DNA from: Oehlia diaphana
Taxonomy: Eukaryota; Glomeromycota; Glomeromycetes; Glomerales; Glomeraceae
Assembly: GCA_003833135.1 (NCBI GenBank)
Contig: QZLH01000125.1
Location: 1 to 64,000, forward strand
Length of the DNA: 64,000 nucleotides
Reading direction: 5' to 3'
The notes beneath the pieces are model-generated. The model saw nothing but the letters and a program-made list of their open reading frames with translations. It was not told where the DNA came from and did no database searches. Within the stretch, counting starts at the first letter, position 1. Each line of letters begins with the position of its first letter. A program made the translations under genes and the position numbers. Below are positions 34,147 to 47,397 of this stretch, piece after piece.

Positions 34147-35658
34147 ATGAGAGATATTTCACGTAAAATTTTAAAATTTTCAGGACATGGATACTTAAGA
34201 CAAAGACTTATTCTTGCTACACTAAGTGGAAACACTGTTAAAATTGATAAAGTTCGTTCTGAAGATGATGATCCTGGTTTGAGAGGTATATAATGTAATC
34301 CCTTAACTAGAAGATTTCGAAAAAAAAAATATTAGAAATCATTTTTAAGTAGTTGAATGATAATTGTAAAATCGAAAAATATAATATATTTTAATAATTT
34401 AATAATTTTTATAATAGATTTTGAAGCAAGTTTTCTAAGACTACTTGAAAAAGTAACAAATGGTTCAAAAATCGAAATCAATTATTCAGGTATTTAACTT
34501 GTTGGACGATTACCACTTATTTACCTTAGATTAAACATGTTGCCTATTAAAAATTAGGCACGACTATATTATATAAGCCAGGAGTTATAACTGGAGGAAA
34601 AATTTATCATGAATGTGGTACATCAAGAGCAATCGGATATTTCTTGGAACCATTGATTGCATTAGGACCATTTGGTAAACAAGCATTTGATTTGACGCTA
34701 ACTGGTATAACTAATGATAACACAGACATATCTGTACGTGTAAAAATATTATTTAATTTATTTTATCTTATTTTATTGTCGTTTATTAATTTTTTGATAA
34801 TACAGGCGGATAGTATAAGAACAGTAACTTTACTACAATTAAGGAAATTTGGTATTGAAGAAGGACTTGAATTGAAGGTAATAAAATTTACTCTTTGTTA
34901 TTGTTATTATTATAAAAAGCTAACTTTAAACTTAAATTAGATTATTAAACGTGGATCTGCACCTTTAGGAGGAGGAGAAGTTAATTTTAAATGCCCAATA
35001 ATAAGATCATTAAAACCAATGCAATTTACGGATGAAGGTAAAATAAAACGTATTCGTGGTATAGCGTGTTCTACAAGAGTATCACCACAAAATGCCAATA
35101 GATTAGTAGATTCAGCTAGATCTGTATTAAATAGATATATACCCGACGTATACATCTATACTGATGTACGTAAAGGAAACGAATCTGGTAAATCACCAGG
35201 GTTTGCTTTAAATCTAGTTGCTGAATCTAATACAGGGGTTTTATATTGTTCTGAACAAGCTGCTTTACCTGGTGAAACTCCCGAAGACATTGGCAGCAGA
35301 ACTGCTAAATTATTATTAAATGAAATTAGTAAAGGTGGTTGTGTCGATTCTTTGAACCAATGGTTGGTTTTATTATTGATGGTACTTGGTCCTGAAGATG
35401 TATCAAAAATTCGAATTGGGAAATTAACGGCCTTTACGTATGTATAACAAACATTTTTTAACCGTATTATTACTATTTTATGTAATACCAGCATATTAAA
35501 CCTGTTGAAATTTTTTTCTTTTTAGGATACAATATTTGAGGGATTTAAAAACCATATTTGATGTCAATTTTAAAATTAAATTAGACTCCACAGATAATTC
35601 ATTATTAATGGCTTGTGTTGGTGTTGGTTATATTAATTATAATAAGAAAACAACTTAA
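34147..35658 (+). CDS. RCL1: RNA 3'-terminal phosphate cyclase-like protein Rcl1
   Basis: Rcl1 is an SSU-processome factor needed for 18S rRNA processing at site A2, working with the GTPase Bms1. The exons read KFSGHGYLRQRLILATLSGN, TVKIDKVRSEDDDPGLRDFE, ASFLRLLEKVTNGSKIEINY, and SGTTILYKPGVITGGKIYHE, matching Rcl1 rather than true cyclases. Later segments are APLGGGEVNFKCPIIRSLKP, RIRGIACSTRVSPQNANRLV, and ALPGETPEDIGSRTAKLLLN. The catalytic His of RNA cyclases is not evident near the C-terminus, as expected for Rcl1. I use the ATG at 34147 because the frame runs straight into the conserved FSG motif. Convergent with RPL31 (about 95 bp between stops). Confidence 0.94.
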
Positions 35659-35753
35659 CACATAAGATAACAAATAAAATTAAAAAAAATTAATTTCTTT
35701 ATATTTCTTTAAAGAAAGAAAAAAAATGTATTTCTTTTTTTAAAGAGATTAAT

Positions 35754-36272
35754 TTATTGATCAACAACTGTAGTTTGCAACCCTGAATCAGAATAAAAAT
35801 TATATATATTAATTTTTACTTAAATCAATAAAATAAATTAAGCGATAAAAAAAAGGAAATTTACCTTTGAATGAGGTCACTGGTACGTGGGTGACATAAG
35901 TATACAATTTCTCTTTAGCATCCTCTTCATCATTTCTACGTCTAGAAAGACGTAAACGCATATGATGAGGTACACTTTTAACACCCTGTTTCCAAATTTC
36001 TTTATTCAACAATGGATCCAATCGAACATCACTTGTTCCCATGTGTTTTTTAGCAAATTTTTGAATTTCTTTAACTGCATGTGGTGCACGTTTCTTAAAA
36101 CTCCTATTATATTCATAACAATATTTAGAAGTTTATAGATACCTTCCTAAATAATTAACCGATTTTACAATAATTACCGCCCGTGAATTGCTTTATGCAA
36201 ATGAATTGTATAATCTCTTGTCACAACATCAGCTATTGCGCTACGTGTAGTGGTTTTTTTTTCTTTAGCCAT
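35754..36272 (-). CDS. RPL31: Ribosomal protein eL31
   Basis: Component of the 60S subunit near the exit tunnel. Three exons: [20 protein letters not shown] and [12 protein letters not shown], then [20 protein letters not shown] with [40 protein letters not shown] and [15 protein letters not shown], and a last exon GLQTTVVDQ. This covers the whole family with the usual ending (LQTVNVDE in animals). Length, about 123 residues, is normal. Its start lies 251 bp from the divergent IPI3 start. Confidence 0.96.
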
Positions 36273-36523
36273 TCCTATTCATTAAAAAAATGTATACAAA
36301 AAAAAAATATTATTGTAGAACAATTAATCCTTAATAGAAAACAAATGGATGCTTACCAAATAATAATTTGCTGCAAAATAATGTCTCTCGCTTTAAAGAA
36401 AAAACTTTTTTTTTGATCTATTAAAAAAATTTTTCTTCGTGTAACAACATATCACTGATTTGATCGTCCAGTAACATCACCGCATTTTTTTTGCAACTCA
36501 GTTTTTTCAGTGGGGAAGGAACA
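36273..36523. promoter_or_regulatory. Bidirectional promoter RPL31/IPI3
   Basis: 251 bp between two ribosome-related genes. The stretch at about 36422-36434, read on the minus strand, gives AGAAAAATTTTT, one base away from the yeast RRPE ribosome-biogenesis element TGAAAAATTTT. In sequence this rich in A and T, chance matches are common, so this is only suggestive. Confidence 0.3.
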
Positions 36524-38579
36524 ATGTTGTCAGAAGTAGTACTATGTTCGTCTTCAACAGATTCTTTTGTAAATGTACTAGACTTTCGTACCGGTACTTT
36601 ACATACTTCTTTTAAACAAAATTATTGTTTTAAGCATGCGTTAGCTTTAATACCATATTCTGGTCAATGTAATAGAATTGGTTTAATAATTTCTGCTCAA
36701 GCGGATAAACCTTTATTGCATGTATATTCATTTCAAAAGGTTAGCTTACTTGAATAAGAAAAAATAACCTTTTTTTTTATGTTGAATTTTGAATAAACTA
36801 AAATATTTCATTTTTATTAGGACCAGGTTCATTTGAAAATCATATGTCCTGAAAAAATAGTTGCATTAGCAGTATCAAATAGAGGAGTATTATGTGCTGG
36901 TGGAACCGACAATGGAAAAATTTATATCTGGGAGGTACTAATTAATATCAATAATATCTTTAAGCCTATTTTTACTTTTTAAATTAATGAACAAATTATC
37001 TCGTTTTTTTTAATAAAGATTTCTACGGGGATATTATGCAAAGTATTTGATGCTCATTATAAAAGAATCAGTGTAATAAAATTTTCTAATGATGATTCTG
37101 TATTAATATCCGGTAGTGAAGATGCTGGTGTAAATGTATGGCTATTAACTAAGTGAGTTTTAACTTAAAATAAACCTTTTTTATAATAGTAGTAACTGAT
37201 TATAAATTTAGTTTGCTGGATGATTCAGTTGATGAATCACCTTCGCCTTATTATACATGGTCAGAACATTCATTACCAATAACTGATATTTGGTGTGGAA
37301 TAGGAAGTTTTAATACAACAAGAGTGTTAACTTCTTCTCTGGATCACACATGTAAAGTAAGTTTATTTATTATCACACTTGTAAATTTTCATTTTCATTA
37401 AATAATGAATAACCTTTAAAAACAATTTATAATAATTAGTTATGGGATTTGGCAACAGGGTGTCTTTTAACTACATTTATATTTCCCGCAGCAATAACAT
37501 GTTTAATAGCTGATCCAGCCGAAAGAATGTTTTTCGGTGGTGGTAAAGATAATTTAATATATCAAATATATTTATATACTAAACAAGAAAACAGAGGATA
37601 CTCCATGACTAATAGTAGAGAAGAAGTAATTGCTGTCGGTGGCACAGCTTCAATTGTAGATGTTTGTGAAATAGCTTCTTCTAAAGATAATAGGAAAGGA
37701 AATTTATTCAAAGGACATAGGTTAGTTTTTAAATAAAACTTCCATAGTAAATAATAATTAAATAATTGATTGAATTAAAATTTGTGAACAGTTCTTCAGT
37801 CACTTCACTTGCACTTTCATATGATGCAACGTTACTGTTATCGGGTTCACAAGATGGAACATTAATAATATGGGATATAATGAGTAAACAGATGATAAAA
37901 AATTTCTCTCATTACAAAGGTATATAGAGTTATTTACAGTATATTCTTTTTTTTTATTTAAACTCTTAATGAAGACTTTTTTTTTAATTGTAGGACCTAT
38001 CGTGAATTTATTTACGTTTATAAAACCACCAGATTTAGGTTTATCTACAAATAATTTGTCAAATAAAATTACAATTCAGCCAATACAATTATTTCAAAGA
38101 AATACTACACAAAATTCCGAACAAAAAGATAACTTCGAAAATGTTAATATTATATTAAATGATAACACAAAGGTATATCCCTAAATGCTAATTCTTTCAA
38201 TTATATTAAGTTTATATATATATATATAATAATAATATATATATTTTTAGGAAATGGAATTATTTGAATATAATTTTACGGGTCAAGCCATCACATCTTT
38301 AGAATTATATGATTTATATAAAGCCAAACAAACGTTACTTCAACTTCAAGTAAGTAAATCTCATTTTTCTTAATAATTATAATTCAATTTATTAAAGCCT
38401 TTTATCTAATTTTTTAGTCAGATAATAATGCATCTACTTTACAAACACAAATTTCTTCATTACAATCAGAATTATTGCGTGTTCACAATCAATATCAATG
38501 TATTAAAGGATTAAACGATGAATTGTATCAAGAATTATTAACCGATTTTATTGCAAAAAGAAGAGAAAATAAAAATTAA
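36524..38579 (+). CDS. IPI3: Ipi3/WDR18 WD40 protein of the Rix1 complex
   Basis: Pre-60S assembly factor (Rix1-Ipi3-Ipi1 with the AAA ATPase Rea1) involved in ITS2 processing. It starts MLSEVVLCSSSTDSFVNVLD. WD40 blades: GGTDNGKIYIWEISTGILCK, GSEDAGVNVWLLT, TSSLDHTCKLWDLATGCLLT, and GSQDGTLIIWDIMSKQMIKN. The family-specific blade TFIFPAAITCLIADPAERMF with FGGGKDNLIYQIYL identifies Ipi3/WDR18. The C-terminal coiled coil (LQTQISSLQSELLRVHNQYQ) matches the helix used for Ipi3 dimerisation. About ten exons. Divergent from RPL31. Confidence 0.9.
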
Positions 38580-39428
38580 AAAAGAAAAGTAGTATACAAA
38601 AAATTATTTCGTAAATTTTACATTAACTATTTGAAAAGTATTTTGCAAGCAAACTGTTAAACCCAATTTGAGTAGCCGTACCTTTGTAAGGAACCCCCTT
38701 AAGAACCGTAATCTAGTGGTTTGTTTCAATCCTAAATGTAATAGGGGACAAACTGTAATCCATACATGAGCAGGAACTGTAGTCCCCACTCCCTGATGCA
38801 AATGCCATATAATTCACAAAAATATGATATCACTTTAATGGTTTCAACATCTTTTCCTTTCTTCCCCCAGAACCTCCTCTTTGAACTGGTTGTAAGTAAT
38901 GACCTGATTATATCGGTAAAAATGAATATCTATTGCATTAGAAAAGCGGTAAATAATAGATTTGCGATTGATGCCACGTGATCGAAATTATTTAAATTCA
39001 GAAATTCTTTTAAGAATTGCACATTTACTGTATATAATCTGTATGGTCATTTTTCATGTTCTTATAAAGCTTGAGATAGAGTGACATCACATATGAAAAT
39101 AATCTCTAATAGCAATCATAAGTAAAGAGAAGAACGTAAGGGAAGAACGTTATTATCATGTGTCACGTGCCGTATAACAAATTGTAAATAAGGTAGCCAG
39201 CTTCCTTTCGAAACTGTAGCAACATTATGACCCATATGTTACAACTTTCGGCTATTCCAATAGTCCTTCCTGCGTCATTGTGATATCTTTTGCGAGGAAA
39301 GACTACAATTTTTGAAAATTGTTGATTTAGAGAAACTACGTACGGCGCTCACTATATTTAATAATCAATATAATACATTTTGTAAACTGATTCTGTTATT
39401 CTGTGGACAAAAAGCGTTAGGATTAGTC
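38580..39428. other. Intergenic between IPI3 and RBBP6
   Basis: Less A+T-rich than other spacers. Two CACGTG E-box palindromes occur at 38975-38980 and 39164-39169. Sequence around 38640-38800 has an unusual base mix and may be an old transposon fragment, but no terminal repeats or protein similarity were recognised. Confidence 0.4.
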
Positions 39429-39524
39429 ATGAGTCATGACTGATTTTTTGATTTTTTAACGTGATGCACATTTTACACGTGATTTTATATAAAACTTATT
39501 GTAGAAATGGGCTTTGAATTTTAG
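39429..39524 (+). promoter_or_regulatory. RBBP6 core promoter: bZIP site, TATA and uORF
   Basis: A perfect Gcn4/AP-1 site ATGAGTCAT lies at 39429-39437 inside a 17-bp palindrome (AGTCATGAGTCATGACT). TTATATAAAA at 39485-39494 is a good TATA box about 60 bp before the ATG. A five-codon upstream frame (ATG GGC TTT GAA TTT TAG, 39507-39524) would be translated only if transcription starts before 39507. Confidence 0.4.
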
Positions 39525-39550
39525 TTCAGTTTATACTTATTGATTAAAAG

Positions 39551-42500
39551 ATGTCTCAAATATACTACAAATTCAAAAGCGCTAAAGATTACGACAATAT
39601 AACTTTTGATGGTCTTGGAATCTCTGTTTTCGATGCAAAAAAAGAAATCTTGGTCGCAAAAAGATTAAAGGGAAATGACTTTGATATTGTAGTTTCCCAT
39701 GCCGAATCTGGAGAAGGTAATTTTTGTAATATGTGCTGAAGAGAATAACTTTGTTCAATCGCTCGGTTTATGTAAAAAAATTTGCTGTATGGTTGACTTG
39801 GAATGCTTTTTTTTATAGATTACCAAGAAGATACTGCATTAATACCAAGAAATACACCTATAGTGGTTCGACGAGTGCCTACTAAACCAGGGAAAGGGAC
39901 TGCACATCGTTATTTGGAAGGTGCGCCAACAGCACCACGTAATGTAACAACTGGAAATCGAGCTAATTATGGAAATGTTAACGGGTTAATATTTTTCATT
40001 TAATTCTTTTATATAATGGAATACTTATTTCTGTAGATGCTAAATTTGGATTATTTTTTTTTAGATCTATGTCAAAAACTTTTGACTCGTCTAAGCAACA
40101 TCAAACACAAACCTCCCGACCTTCGCCTGTTCCAACTACAAATCAAACTTCAGGCGAAGAACAAACAGAAGAAGACAGAAGAATTGCAGCCATGTTTGCA
40201 CAATCATCAGAGTTTTGGGAAAAAACTCAGGAACAGATGGCTTCGTAAGTTTATTACATTGTTGATCTGAATTATTGTGTATATTATTAAATTTACAATT
40301 TCATCTTGCTCTTTTTTAATAGGAAGCCAGCGCTTCGAAGGCCAAATCAACCTCGCCCTCAAGTAAAGCAACAAATTCAAAAAGCGCTTCCGCCAAATTA
40401 TGTATGTTATAGATGTGGACAGAAAGGTATTTATAATAAATTTTATTACATGCTTTTTATTTTTGTTTAAATTGTGATACTTACATTATTTGAAATTTTA
40501 TAGGACATTGGATTCAAGCATGTCCGACAAATGGTGATAGATCGTTCGATCATATGAAGGTCAGAAAGACGACGGGAATACCTAGAAGTTTCCTGCAAAA
40601 AGTTGAACAAGTTCCTCCTGGAAAAGGAGTACTTGTTACACAAGATGGAAATTTAGTTATTGCACAAGCTAATGAGTGAGTTATTGAGATTTCTATACAA
40701 AATTTCAAGAAATCATACACATTTACATAATACTTAAGTTATTTTTTTTTTCCTATTAAGTGCTGCATGGCAAAAATTTCATGCCCGTCAAAAATCATAT
40801 GTGACTACAAATGAAGTGCTTGAAGATACCTTTCCTGTACCTCATGAACTCCAATGCATGATATGTGCTCGACTTCTTAGAGAAGCTGTTATAACGCCGT
40901 GTTGTCAGGCTTCATTTTGTGATGAATGTACGTATCGTTATTGTTGTTCGCAAAGACAACAAATTTTAGATTTTTGTTACAAGTTTTATAGATTAATTAG
41001 GCAGGTTAGGCTAGATGTATTGTTACAATTTGTTTGTTCTATAATTTTGCCTTTTGTGTTATTTTTATGGTTTTGCTCGCAATTTGTTTGTTGCACAATA
41101 AATATAATCCCTTCATTATTTTCTCGAGGTTTAAAAACAAAATCAATCTCGAGTTCTAGTCTAGTGAACTTGTGTGCAAATTTTTTTTATTTTCTTCCTG
41201 TGGAGTATGGGTGTTACGAATATTCTTTAGATAGTGTTATATGATGACAGATGTGAAATTAATGATCCAAGACAAGATTGGTGAACATTTTCAACCAACG
41301 TCTTGATTACATTAAGAAGGTTTATTCCTATAATATTGGACTTTGATTTTCCAAAAGTTTCTACTGAAAAATTCTTGATGACAATGGACAATGAGGGAAA
41401 TATTATGGGAATACTAGTTCCCGTTATTCAATCGCAAAGATTTGTATATTATATGAAGGAGCAATTCTACACTTTTTTTTTTATTTCTTAATCTTATTTT
41501 TCTTATTTAAAAAAGAAAACTAACCAATATATTGCAGCTTTTCCTCCCTAAATTATTGAGTCAGTTATCGTTACTAACGTGATTTGCTTCTTATTTTTTT
41601 CTCCCTTATTATTATAAATATAAAAAAAAAAAATTATCTGTTGGTTGGTGGTATAAATTTGGGTTGAATAAATAATTTACATAGGTATTCGAACCGCATT
41701 AATCAATCCCGAACAAGAAGATCAGCAGTTCAAGTGTCCACATTGTCGATCTCCTTTATTACCTGATGACTTACTACCCGACAAAGCAACTAGAGAAGCT
41801 GTGGATAATCATTTAAGAGATTGGGCAAGACGCAGAAATGAACAAATTGTACCTGAGGGTAATGGCGAAGATGATGTTGCTGATAATAATAATATTAATA
41901 ATAATATTAATAGTAATAATGATAATGATAATGTGGTAGAAGAGAGTACAATAGAAATGCCTATTTCGACCGATTCAATAGAACAAGAACAGCGATCAAC
42001 AGATTTAGTAATTAATGAACAACCACTACCTGCCGTAAAAGTTGAGGATAAGGACAAAGAATTTGAATCTGCAGACATACAAGAAGACATAACTGAAGAT
42101 GGTGCACAACAAACAACTGCTACTGCTACTAGTGCACAACCTCCAAAAGTAAAAGCTGAGCCAGTACGATTTTTATTTTACTTTTTATAGTTTTTTTAAA
42201 AAATTTGAGTCAATTCTTTAAAATTTTTTTATAGAGTGCTAAAGTGGAATTGCCAAAAAAACCAACTCATGATCTTCCACAAGTTCCATCACAGCAGCAA
42301 TCAGGATCTTCACAGCAAGCACAAGCACCTCAACAATCGCAACAGTCTTCTCAGTTTCAACCACAGCAGCAATTATCACGCCAGCAGCATCAATTTCCGA
42401 ATGCTAATGGAAAAGCTTTTCCACAACAAAACCCCACAACTGCTCAACAACAAGCAACATATGGACAATTTGGATATTATAATGATTATGGATTCGGGTA

Positions 42501-44480
42501 TGATCAAGGTCAATACTGGTACGATGATGGTAAGTTATCACAAGAACATATCAATTTATAAATTAATTAATTCAACATAACATATTATGTTATTTTATAG
42601 CCGGATATCCTCAAATGAATATGAATATGATGAATGCACCTGGTGGCTACTATGATCCATCATATTTTGAGTCTGGGTTTTATCCAGCCGAACCTTTTCC
42701 AGCTCAACCACAATTCATGCCACCTTTTAGACCTCCAGTTTATGACGATTTTTGGGATAATAGACCAATGATACCACCACAAGGTAATTTTACTCCTTTT
42801 GGGAACAATATGGGAGGTAGTATGGGTGGTGCTATGCAGCCCTTCAGAGGTGGAGGATTTCGTGGAGGATTTCTACAACGCGGAGGTAGTTTTCAAAATC
42901 GTGGTCGTGGTGGAGGTCGTGGAAGAGGACCAGGTTTTTTCCATGAACAACGACCATTTAACAGTGGACGTGGAAATAATAATGATTTTAGAAGAGAATC
43001 AAGTGTGGGCCCTTCAACTAGTAGACGAGAAACGTAAGTGGATTGAGAAAATTTTATATGAATTATATATTATCGATTTATTTATTGATACGAATGTACT
43101 TGTATTATTATCTTATTTAGAGAATATCGCGAAGGTGAATCAAAATATGATGATGATCGATTAGTGGATGATTTTGGACGTGATTTGGCGCGTCGTAAAT
43201 CATCAGTGTCGCATCATTCATTAGATAAGGAAAATGATACACGAGATAAACTATCTCCTTCTCTTATATCTGATCGTGATAGACGTGATAGGGACGTAAT
43301 TCCAGACGAAGATTTAGAAATTAGACGACGAGAAAAGGCGAGAAGTAATAGTAGAAGTAGAAGCAAAGAAAGACGAAGTAGCAGCAGGTCACATCATCGT
43401 AGTTCTCGAAGGAATCGTGAAGGATCGCATCGTAGTCGATCACCTTCAAGACATGATCGTATGTTATACGATGAACGAAGAAAGAGTTCAACATCATCAA
43501 GACGTCGAAGTCGTAGTCGTGAAATAAAAGATGATCGAAGATACGTTAATGATAGAAGGTATTATGATGATGATAGACGGTATTCTGTATCCGAAAGAAG
43601 AGAAGAAAGACGTGAATCAATGTCAGATAGAAGAAGTGATAGAGATAGAGATAGACGTGAATCATTAAGTGACAGGCGTGATGGGCGTGATGATCGTCGT
43701 GATTCATATAATAGTTCACGTTATGATAGTAGACGTGAATCAATTAGTGATAGGAAGGATAGACGTATTTCAATGGATGAAAAAAAAGATGAAATACGTA
43801 ATCAAGGTTTACATAATGAACGATATGAAATGAAAGCTCGAACTAGAACACCTTCACCTAATAGAACATTAGATGATGAAAATGGTAAAAATTTGTATCA
43901 TAGTCCACAACGTGAATTTGATGTTGACATGCAAGATATAAGAAGTAGTCAAGTAGAATCAATAGGACAAGCTTATGACGATACTGAAAGACAATCAAGA
44001 CAATCACGATCAGAATCACCAAAACCCATAATAGATACAGAAGAATTCCAGGTACCCGAAGATGAAGATGATAATGTAATTGATGTTTCAACTAATGATG
44101 ACTTGATGGAAGATGATGACATTTATCAAATAAAGGATGATATGCCTACTACACCACCTTCACCTGATAAAGATCATTCATCGTCTTCGGGAAAACGTCG
44201 TCATTCCTCATCTCATAAACATCGAAGTAATAAGTATCATAGATCATCACATCATCGACGAGAATCTTTGGATAAAGAAGACCACGAAAGAAGAAGTTCC
44301 ATGTCCAAATCTCGTCATAATACTTATTCAAAAGAAGATTACCATCGAAACGGAAGCAGAAAACATAAAAAGCATCATTCATCACGTCATCATAGTAGTC
44401 GTCATCATAGTAGTAGATCTAAAGATGGTGATGGTAATAGACGTAGGCATCATAGCAGAGAGAGGGATGAACGGAGATAA
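39551..44480 (+). CDS. MPE1: RBBP6/Mpe1-type DWNN-zinc knuckle-RING protein with RS-rich tail
   Basis: Mpe1/RBBP6 is a subunit of the cleavage and polyadenylation factor. Domains in order: DWNN ubiquitin-like domain (MSQIYYKFKSAKDYDNITFD, LIPRNTPIVVRRVPTKPGKG); CCHC zinc knuckle CYRCGQKGHWIQAC; TTGIPRSFLQKVEQVPPGKG; RING/U-box CMICARLLREAVITPCCQ then FCDECIRTALINPEQEDQQF and KCPHCRSPLL. The RING Cys in DEC is built across a 757-nt intron (40928-41684). The C-terminal half holds a Gln-rich stretch, a Gly/Arg-rich RGG-like stretch (GRGGGRGRGPGF) and a long Arg-Ser/Arg-Asp domain with a His/Ser-rich end, as in animal RBBP6 and unlike short yeast Mpe1. About ten exons. Convergent with the aminotransferase gene. 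Confidence 0.93.
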
Positions 44481-44942
44481 CAAATAAAGTAGGTTGTTTA
44501 TAAAAAGTAATAAATAGGAAATGTACGTAGTAAGAACAGACAACTTTAATTTGTTGGATTGTATTTATGTAAATAGTATATTTTTTATTTTAAATATACT
44601 ATATACATGTATATAGCTTTAAAATCATAATCTTTTTCTTTAAAAAAAAATTGGACAATTAATATATAAAAAAGGATTGAACTGAAATTACATTGATGAC
44701 TACGTGTTCAGCTAGATGCTGATTTTTTTTCATTTTTCCTATAAAAAAAATTCACATTCTATTATATATATATATGTATATCAAATTATTTTAATAAAGG
44801 ACTTGTTCATTCCATATAACAAATAATAAATTTTTTTAGGGTTGAACCAATTTTTTATTTAATAATGCAATAATAATTACTTAAATAAATAAAAAATAGC
44901 TTTTTTTAGTTCGTTAAATAATAAGGTGGTGCCTGCTTAAAA
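44481..44942. other. Convergent 3' flanks of RBBP6 and aspartate aminotransferase
   Basis: About 460 bp, A+T-rich, with a TA repeat near 44760-44780. Nothing else seen. Confidence 0.55.
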
Positions 44943-46928
<1,986 letters not shown>

Positions 46929-47397
46929 TTTAAGAGATTATTCTGGTTTTTTTATATAAAATTTCTTTACTAAAAAGATTATCAAAAATGATTAGCTGAT
47001 TGAAGTTTACATAATTTCAAATAGATCAAATAGATTAACAGATAGGAGAAAAATATTTGTATACTGCACGGAGAGAAATTGTGAGATTTGATAATCTTTA
47101 ACCGTTAAAAAATTTTTCTAAAAAGACAAAAAGACATGGGGTGGGAATCAAAAAAATACGAATTCAAATTTGATATACTAGTGTTACCATTATGTAATAA
47201 CATGATCATTTATTTATTTATTAAATTTGCAGCTCTTTTTCATTGTAAATATTAAAAATTATAAAAATAATAATAATACATCTACGTAATTATAATGAAA
47301 AAATATTCATCTTTCTAACAACCCCTGAAAAATTAACGAATATACATACCTCTCTTATTATTGAACTTTTGCAGTACATATTAATACATATTATACA
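46929..47397. other. Intergenic between ATG27 and aspartate aminotransferase
   Basis: A+T-rich; contains the aminotransferase promoter and ATG27 3' flank. No further feature recognised. Confidence 0.5.

Noticed and set aside
38604..38981. Short frames on both strands (about 65-71 codons)
   Set aside because: No family similarity and no codon pattern. They lie in a spacer that may contain an old repeat.
40801..41244. 147-codon frame running from the RBBP6 RING exon
   Set aside because: It reads through a GTACGT splice donor into an intron; the spliced version restores the conserved RING.
41690..41715. TTCGAACC-like tRNA B-box
   Set aside because: It lies inside the RBBP6 coding exon and lacks any cloverleaf.
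43546..44385. Minus-strand frames rich in His and Tyr
   Set aside because: They are the antisense of the RBBP6 Arg-Ser/Arg-Asp repeat region.
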